A stretch of DNA of 64,000 nucleotides from the NCBI GenBank assembly GCA_039566865.1, contig CM076943.1, positions 13,626,001 to 13,690,000 of the forward strand. Direction: 5' to 3'. The stretch is from Aurelia coerulea. Lineage: Eukaryota; Cnidaria; Scyphozoa; Semaeostomeae; Ulmaridae. Each line of letters opens with the position of its first letter. The first letter of the stretch is position 1. Both the position numbers and the translations under genes were made by a program. Below are positions 35,901 to 44,900 of the stretch, piece after piece. The notes below the pieces were generated by a model. It did no database searches. It was not told the origin of the DNA and saw only the letters and a program-made list of their open reading frames with translations.

Positions 35901-38900
35901 AGCGAAACAGCTACCACAATGGACAAATCGCTAAATGGTCTGGTCCCGGAGTGCCTTTCACTTTCAGATTTGTTCGAAAAGAATTCTACTTGAAATGTCA
36001 GAAAATTGAGAAACACTGAAACTGATCTCTCGTTACCATTACGAAAAACTAGCAATGGGCAGAGGGCTATATCTTTTCGTGGACCTAAGCTTTGGGACCT
36101 TGCAGAAAGAAAGAGACAACAGATTCTGTTTTCCAGTGTAGGTCTATTGTTTCACAGCATTAAGCTATTGTTTCACAAAAATCGGCTATTGTTTCTATCA
36201 TTGCATCGAGAATACCTCTTTTGAATTCTTGAGAACTAATTTCGCAAATCTAGAGCTCTTGCCTTGAAGAAAACAGTCATGGCACTGTTACAGTTTGAAA
36301 GGAAATCAGGAAAGAAAAACATGTCACATGCAATCTTCAAAGTTCTTTTTCGAAAAAATTAGAACGATTTGAAACGGGCCCTTTGGCAGGAATGCTCCAA
36401 ATAGGTTCTAGTATTTCAATATATTAGTACCTAACACCTAGAATTACCTAGATTTTTTGTTTTCAACTTTGAGTAGCAATTTTTCACGAAAATTGTCGCA
36501 AAAAGTAAGCATCAAGATAGTGTTCATCTACCCATGATCTTACATTCAATATACAACATTTTTAGGTATGTTGAGCACAACTAAATTGTTGACCATTTCG
36601 TACAAAAATCATGAAAATAAGTGTCTTTTCTAGGCTGATTTATAACACTTTAAAGTTGGCTCAAAACGCTACATTGCACCAGATATTCTAATGTAAACAA
36701 CCACTTGAAATTTCGACAAACTTCAAAATTCCATTTCTTATCATTGGATAGTCCGATTTTGAAAATTTTTGCTTTCTGTTAAGCCCAAGGATACCCTCTT
36801 TAATGTCCATGTAAAAATTTGCGTGTTTTCGAAACTTCATTTTTTCCTATTTATTCCATAATTTCGTCGATTTGGATCACCGAACCCCCCCCCCCTCCCC
36901 TCCCTCACCTCGATGAACAGTCAGAATTGCAACACCTTTCAACTTCTTGTATTTTCTTCCTAGCGTGTCCACCAAACAGTACAGAAAGCAGCTGCGGTGA
37001 AAATACCTTTTGCCAGCAAACTAATGGTAGCTCATACAATTGCCAATGTAAGAGTGGATTTAGTGGTGGTTATTATTGTACTGACATAAACGAATGTACC
37101 ACTGGTCAACATCAATGCAGTGTCAATGCGGATTGTACGAATACCAAGGGATCTTATAGATGTCAATGTAAATTTGGTTATTTTGGAAATGGAACTACAT
37201 GTGACGGTAAGGAAGCTAAAGTTGTAACAGGAAATTATCTAATTCAATGTACGTCTGCTTAGGTGACCTTTAGACCCCGTTTACACGAGAGAAAACTGGA
37301 TCGATGCAGAACGGAATCGATCCAGTTTGGGACCGATCCAAAAATTGTGCAGATGTTTACACTGGATCGGTCCCAAATTATGTTGCGTTTACACATGATA
37401 GATCCAGACACTTTATCACTGATTCGCAGACTCCTTATAAAGACTGGGCATGCGCAAAGACTTCACGCCATTTGTTGTCAGGGTGACCAAGAGGTGTCAT
37501 TATGAAAACGCCTCGATTTCTTTTTTCGGCTTACCTCATTTTGCATCCGTGCCAGTTTTGGATCGATCCAGTCGTTTACACGAGGCTCCGGATCGATCCT
37601 AAACTGGATCGCTGTGGCAATCGATCCTAAACTAGCACGGATAGTGAATCGATCCCGAGCGATCCCGTGTAAACGCAGGGCCGATCCGTACCAGTTTGGG
37701 TTCGATCCCGTTCTTGATCGATCCAGTTTTCTCTCGTGTAAACGGGGTCTTGGTGGCGTATCGACCAGCATATGAGTCAAATCTTTTAATAGGGCACAGG
37801 GAAACCCGCAAATCTTCCAATTTCACGCTTATAAGCCAATGATATCGTCGTATTCCGATCACATGACTGAAAATAAGGCTTCCGAGATAAATTTTCGAGT
37901 ACCTTCACGAAAATAAAAATGGATATTCGAGTAATAAAGATACAGAGCTGGTTTTACCACGAATCGATTCGAGAGGCCTCACTCCACATTTGTTTTTCTG
38001 CATTTGGTTAAAATCTTATCAGGGATCGGCGTTACATCGAATTTCCTTCCTTCGAAAATTGGCCTATGTTCAAGAATTCTTCAGGAACGCTACAAATAAG
38101 ATATAGCTTTCAAAAGTTCACATGTTACGTGAATTATGTCCAGGAATAACATGAAAGTATTTGTTTGTGTGATTTTCGAAAATCCTAGACGAATTAAAGC
38201 TATTTGCTGCGAATAAAGCTAATGGGCCTACCTTCACCAGTAGCAGAATCCCAGTAATTGGCATTAAATCACTCTTTTTCGCAATAATAACCAGCGGATA
38301 TATTAACGAATAACTTCACCACAAATTCAACTTCTTTCCACCATTTTATCATGGATATTTTCGATAAAATGTGATAAGACTTTACAGCCTCTGCAGCAAA
38401 CCGTCCAACTACCGTCGATTCAAAGTTTTCTTGTTGCAAACACCAGGAAAGCTTGCATAAAACAAAAGGTTGTGCAAGGCTCAGATCTCCCATATGACAC
38501 AGCAAAATGTTACCATTGATAATAGATTGTACACCTTTGAGAATAGATTGCAGGGGAAATTTCTTTACACAAAATTATGTACTTTTCCGATGTGACAAAG
38601 AAATTTGCAATCATTGAGAAATGTTTTATTTTCTCTTTATTTTGCAACGATAGAAAGACTTTAGGAGTGTGCAATCTATTCTCAAAGGTATCATTTTGCT
38701 GTGTCATATGGGAGACCTAAGTCTTGCAAAACCTTTTGTTTTATGCAAGTCTTGCAAGACTTCCAACGTGTTTGCAACAAGAAAACTTGAATCGACGGTA
38801 GTTGGACGGTTTGCTGCAGGAGCTGTAAAGTCTTGTCACATTTTATCGAAATTATCGATTATTAAATGGCGGAAAGAATTTGGATTTGTGGTGAAGTTAT

Positions 38901-41900
38901 TCTTTAATGTATCCGCTGGTTATTATTGCGAAAAAGAGTGATTTAATGCCGATTACTGGGATTCTGCGGCGGGTGAAGGTAGGCCCATTAGCTTTATTCG
39001 CAGCAAATAGCTTTAATTCGTCTAGGATTTTCGAAAATCACAAAAACAAATATTTTCATGTTATTCTCAGACATAATTCACGTAACATGTGAAATTTTGA
39101 AAGCTATATCTTATTTGTAGCGTTCCTGAAGAATTCTTGAACATAGGCCAATTTTCGAAGGAATGAAACTCGATGTAACGCCGATCCCTGACGAGATTTT
39201 AACCAAATGCAGAAAAACAAATGTGGAGTGGGGCCTCTCGAATCGATTCGTGGTAAAACCAGCTCTGTATCTTTATTACTCGAATATCCATTTTAATTTT
39301 CGTGAAGGTACTCGAAAATTTATCTCGGAAGCCTTATTTTCAGTCATGTGATCGGAATACGACGATATCATTGGCTTATAAGCGTGAAATTGGAAGATTT
39401 GCGGTTTCCCTGTGCCCTATTGAAAGATTTGACTCATATGCTGTATCAACCAAGATAATGTAGTAAATGCTGCTGTTTTCATTACAGATGGATCAAATAG
39501 AGTCGTTTGCAATGAATCTTCAATGGCAATCTACCTTGATAACCGGACACAGCTTTATGATGGTTCATCGATAACATTGAATGATACAAGTTGTAAAGCC
39601 AAACAGTACCCTCCAGATAAGGTGCATGGACTGGTTACCGCGTATGATAAATGTGGTACAACCACAACGGTGACATCGACGCATATTTCTTATAAAAATG
39701 AAGTAACGTGGACATATGGAAATACTTCTTCAGCAGTTGTCCGATCAACCGGCAAAAAGATTAAATTTAGTTGTTCATTTGATCGCAGCAAAAATACATC
39801 AATCATTCATTTAGAGCCAGTGAAAACATTAATTACTGCCACAGAAGGTAACATTCTTTGCTGTTTTAGGAGCTCTTTATGAAATGTAGGTAAGATTTAG
39901 TTTACATTTAATTTTGGTTTCATTTTTAATGATGCAGGAATTAACTAAGACAGCTCACACTGATGAAGATATTAGGAACAATAAATTAAATAAGCAATAC
40001 GCAGCTGGGTAATGGGACAGCATTTTGGCGTACTTCCAAGCCTTTAATGTAGACAAATATTGAAATTCAACGGATAATATTGCCCTTGTTAAGGATGGGG
40101 TTCTTCCCGACACATTTTTGTTACGGATTCTGTTTACGTTCGTAGCATCAATAAATTCATCGCAACCCTCGACCTGACATCTGATGAGAAACAGTATCTA
40201 GTATATACTATCCATTAATTTCTAAATGTTCGTAGTGTGACTGTATACAGATTAACGTTTCGTGTTTTTATAAATTGGCCATGGGGTAGTCATTGCCTTT
40301 CGCTCCCCATGGTATCGTACCTCTATTGTCGCATAGTAATTAGCATTAGGTATAGTAGAATGTAAAATACATTTTAAAATTTTATATTCGAAAAAAACGT
40401 TGTACCGGTACAGTGTAAACATGGTCCAAATTACCATTGGTCACACAATTCACAACATGTTTGATATGAAGCTTTGACTTTATTTTTAGACGAGGAAATT
40501 ACATTTTTGAAATCATCGATGTTACTGATTTGTTTCATTTAAGAACCAGGTTGTATCCATTTTTCTTTTTAGTTGGTTTTGGAACATTTACAGTGTCATT
40601 GGCGATGTATAAAGACAATACGTTCACAATGCTACAAAGCATTTTCCCCGCTGCTGTTAAATTCGACCAAAGACTTTACTTCGAAGTGCAGGTTGGCACA
40701 AATAACACTAACCTTATTGCTTTGATTGAGAAATGTTCTGCAACACCAACAACCGATAGAAATCATGCATCAAGCTACGATCTTATAAGAGACAGGTTTG
40801 TTGCTCTTAAATCACATTTGATTTCATAATTATAATAATGTCACTACCGATTGGAGAAGGCTCGTGAAAAATGATAAAGATTATTGAGTGTAGGACAAGG
40901 ACGATACGTCGATGTGTCAAACAAACATCAATTAAAGACAACTTTTTGTCTTTCAAATTGTACCAACATCAATCTTACATCATCTCAGAGCCTATTTCCT
41001 CCTGATTTCAAATCTGCAATCCAGCTTCTCGTGAACTGTAGATTTGAAATCGAAAGGAACTGAGCTCTTGGTACATAATAATGATAATAATAACAATGAT
41101 AATAATCAATTTATTTACAGTTGTTGTGAGCAATGGCTTTAAACTAATGAATGTCAACTGTCTCTGTTCAGTGCAGTTCAGTTCAGTTCATTCATTTTAA
41201 ATTCCATTGCATACAAATATCCTAATATTTAACAACTTGCAACAATAAATAACTACATATCAAATTAAAAAGACAATATAATACACATAAAGTAAGAAAA
41301 ATATCTTACACTGGAGCATTTTTATGAAGGGAATTCTTAAGGAGGACCTCTCTCAGTTGCTAAGCTAATCGAGGAGAAAGCACCCCCTCTTTCAGAAAAA
41401 GAAATTAAGAAACAATGGGTAAGTGGTGACTATCAATAATCTGCTGTAACAATTATGTTCAAATTGAAATTTATCTATAAATTTAACAGTACTTAGGATA
41501 AATGAATGATCAGATTACGACATCCACATGAGAACACGCCCGTTCGCTTGCTGTAATGACGCAAAAAAGTGAAGTAATCCAACGTAAAGATACATAATCT
41601 AAACATAATTATATACATGAATCTATGTACACATCATCTGCACATTTTGCAGCTGCACGTATTTCCCTTCAAGCTCTGAATCATGTTTCCGAATGGCTTT
41701 GGGTTTTGAAAACTTTTTGTCGTGTCCGATACAGTGTTCCACAAAATGCTTCCTCTGAAAATATCCCTGCTCTAAATTACAAAGAATTGTTCCCATAAAC
41801 TAACATATTGGTTTCAGGAAGCTGCAGGAGGTTATTTGTTGGCCGGGTAAATTGAATCCTTTGGTGGTTTTGAAGAGCCCAAACATGGAGAAGGGGCAAG

Positions 41901-44900
41901 GGGCAAGCGGCATTTATGCATTTATATATTTCAAGCAATAGTCTTTGCAAATTTTTGCAGTGGATTATTAGCTCACGTTCTGAAATCTTCAAAAGTTGCA
42001 TCATATAGTCCCTATACAGAGCTCTTAGTGCACGTTTGTGAATTAACCGGCAGTAGTTGCAACTTGAAAGAACAATTGTACGGAAGAGTATTTTGATGGT
42101 AGAGTATGACGAAAGTCCAACTTTGAATCAATCGTAACTCCTAAGAGCTTTACTGTGTCAGTATAAACTACAATGTTTCCATGTATGTCAAGACAAGACA
42201 GAATCTTTTGTTCTGTTTGAGACCAAGAAACGTCATTTGAAATTTATCCGGGTTTGCTCCCTGTTGTTTTCCCTAAACCGGCAGATTGCATTTTCAATAT
42301 CAAACTCAATACACGCAATTACTTCCTCGATATGTTTGCCACATGCAAATACTGCATTATCATCAGCAAAGTTGCAAACCTGGGAACTCTGTATGGCGAA
42401 CACAAAATCACTGATGAATATATTGAACAATAGTTAGGGGCCAAGAACTGAGACTTGAAGAACACCAGATACTGTGCACTTCCAGTCACTAAAAGTACTG
42501 TTTATCTTAATGCTATGTTCTCAATTTGAAAGGTGGCTATACAGGTGTTCTAAACTCTTGTTATTGAAACCATAGGCTGCCATTTTGCTGCAAGTAGATA
42601 ATTACTAAATCAATCATAAGCCTTCAAAAGATTCATTAGCACTACTCCTACAATGCCCGACTGATCGATTGTTCTACAGAACATCTGACAAAACCTCCTG
42701 CTCTCGCATTCCATCGAAAGACATTATTTGGTCCATATGCTTATTAGAGTACGACAGTCCTCAATTGAAATGAATGTTTGAACTGAGACGTACGTGCACG
42801 AGAATAAAACGTAAAAAAGACGAATCTTGCTGCTTATTGTAAGGTTTGCCATCATACCTTTATCTTTAGGCCATTACACATGTGTCAGCTGTGGTGGGCA
42901 ACATCTAAGGCCAGCATTTAATGTTCCCATATTTGTTGATCATGCTTAGTGAGCACGAGCACGCAAGCTCATTTAACATTTTTCGTCACGCTTCGACCTA
43001 TTCGGCTCAGGCTTTTCTTGTCCATTTCAAGTCGTTTGGCCATACTGTTGACAAGTTTCAGCATTATTCTAAATTTTGCATTCGTTGCACAAGTTTTCAT
43101 GGCAAAATATATATTTTCAAGAAACATGAAATTTTTTTAAAGAGATTGATCATTTAACTTGAAATGAGTGTGAACAAAACTTTGCCCGATTGGGTCTATT
43201 CTTCTTGGTATCTCAAAGTGATCGCGTAATTTGAAAGACCTATGTTGATTGGCTAGATTCCATTCAACATCATGGAAGGAATGAACATGTTTGTTCGCTG
43301 GAAAAAGTATACAAGCGATAACACGATAAAACGTTTTATGAGGAACAATGTCGGCATACATGTTGCTAAAATTGTTGGCCCACTTTTTGTCACGACCAAT
43401 GATTCTATTTACTTTACAGATGTGCTTCTGATACGACAGTTCGATTCATTTCTGCGACACCATCGCACAACATGAGATTCAGCTTCATGTCATTCAAGTT
43501 CTACAGGTACAGACAAGTTTATCTACATTGTCAAATTTTCATGTGTCACAAGCACTCATCTGCCTCTCGCTGCTCATCTGGTTGTCAAGGAAACAACATC
43601 AAACGAGTTCGAAGATCGGCATCGTTCGAATCAGAGGGAATAGGATTGAGGTCGCTGCGGAGGAGAGACAGCGAGGAACAAGAAGTAAAGAATTATCCAC
43701 CTTCAAAAACATACAGTCTGAATATTGGACCTTTTATAGAAAAAGAAGATACAGCAACCGGTAAGTCGTTTATTAATCAATAAAACTCTAATTTGAAATT
43801 CGTTATGCTTTATTTGCTAAGCGCTGGCAATGATCGACCAATTTCTTGGGAAGGAAGACAAGAATAAAAGAATTTCGTACCCTTCATTTGTCCAGTTCTC
43901 TTATCTGCATCACTGTCGATCATTTGAATGAAAATGATCAGTAAACTTGCAGAGCTGTGTGAATTCTTCAAATCTCGGTCATAAGTTAATTTATGTTGGC
44001 CTAAGCAGTACGCAACATTGTATGCAGAAGTTACCAATCTTCCTCCCTCAAAGTGAAATTAATCAACAGAGATACAGATATGATATTTGGCATGGGTAAA
44101 ACATTCTGCTATTCTTGTCTTCCCTTTCCTGAAAAAATCGGTGCACAGTTGTCCATGGTTTACACAGAGTCAATGTCTAGAGTAGTTTGCCCATTATACC
44201 AGCTCACCCATCATGGCCGATTAGCAAGAGCACTGAAATTTCAGGGAACTGGGGACTAGTAGTCAAATTGCAATTACATTGGAATTAATTAGCTGATTAC
44301 TTTTAGCTATATTTTTTATGTATCCAACGGTAAAGAAATTGATAATAATAATAATAATAATAATACATGGAGAATCTTCGCTGACATCATTGTAATCATG
44401 ATTTGACCTTCATTATACACTGTATGCTTCAGGAAGATATGAACTCAAGGTGGCTCACTACTGAAGATTTCGAAATCACTGAACAGTGATAAGGTGGCTC
44501 AATACCAAGTAAAAAGAAGTTCAAAACACAAATAATAATTGGTCAAGGTGGCTTGCTACTGATATAAATTTCACACTGCTACACATATGGTGTCCTATCG
44601 CTCATGGTGTGACTCGTTTGCAATTCTGCCATAGTGGGCAACGCCTCCCCGATGTAAAGTTGATTTATCTGATTTGCACGTTCATACTTTTTCCTCAATT
44701 AGTTTGTGATATTACCAGTTCATTCCGTTTTTTCCTCAGGGAAGTAGCATCAATGCTGTGAGGCTACATTTAAGAACCATTGTTTAGAGATTCTTAAGCT
44801 AACTCTTTTAACAGATACAACCCATGTTTGTGTATTCGACACTGTGGATAATTCTTCCATAGTAAAGGTACCTGGGGATGGGGGGGGGGGGGTTCTTCCA

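Noticed and set aside
38269..38941. A conserved protein pair (LCHMGDLSLA..)
   Set aside because: The two frames are mirror copies in the arms of the giant inverted repeat.
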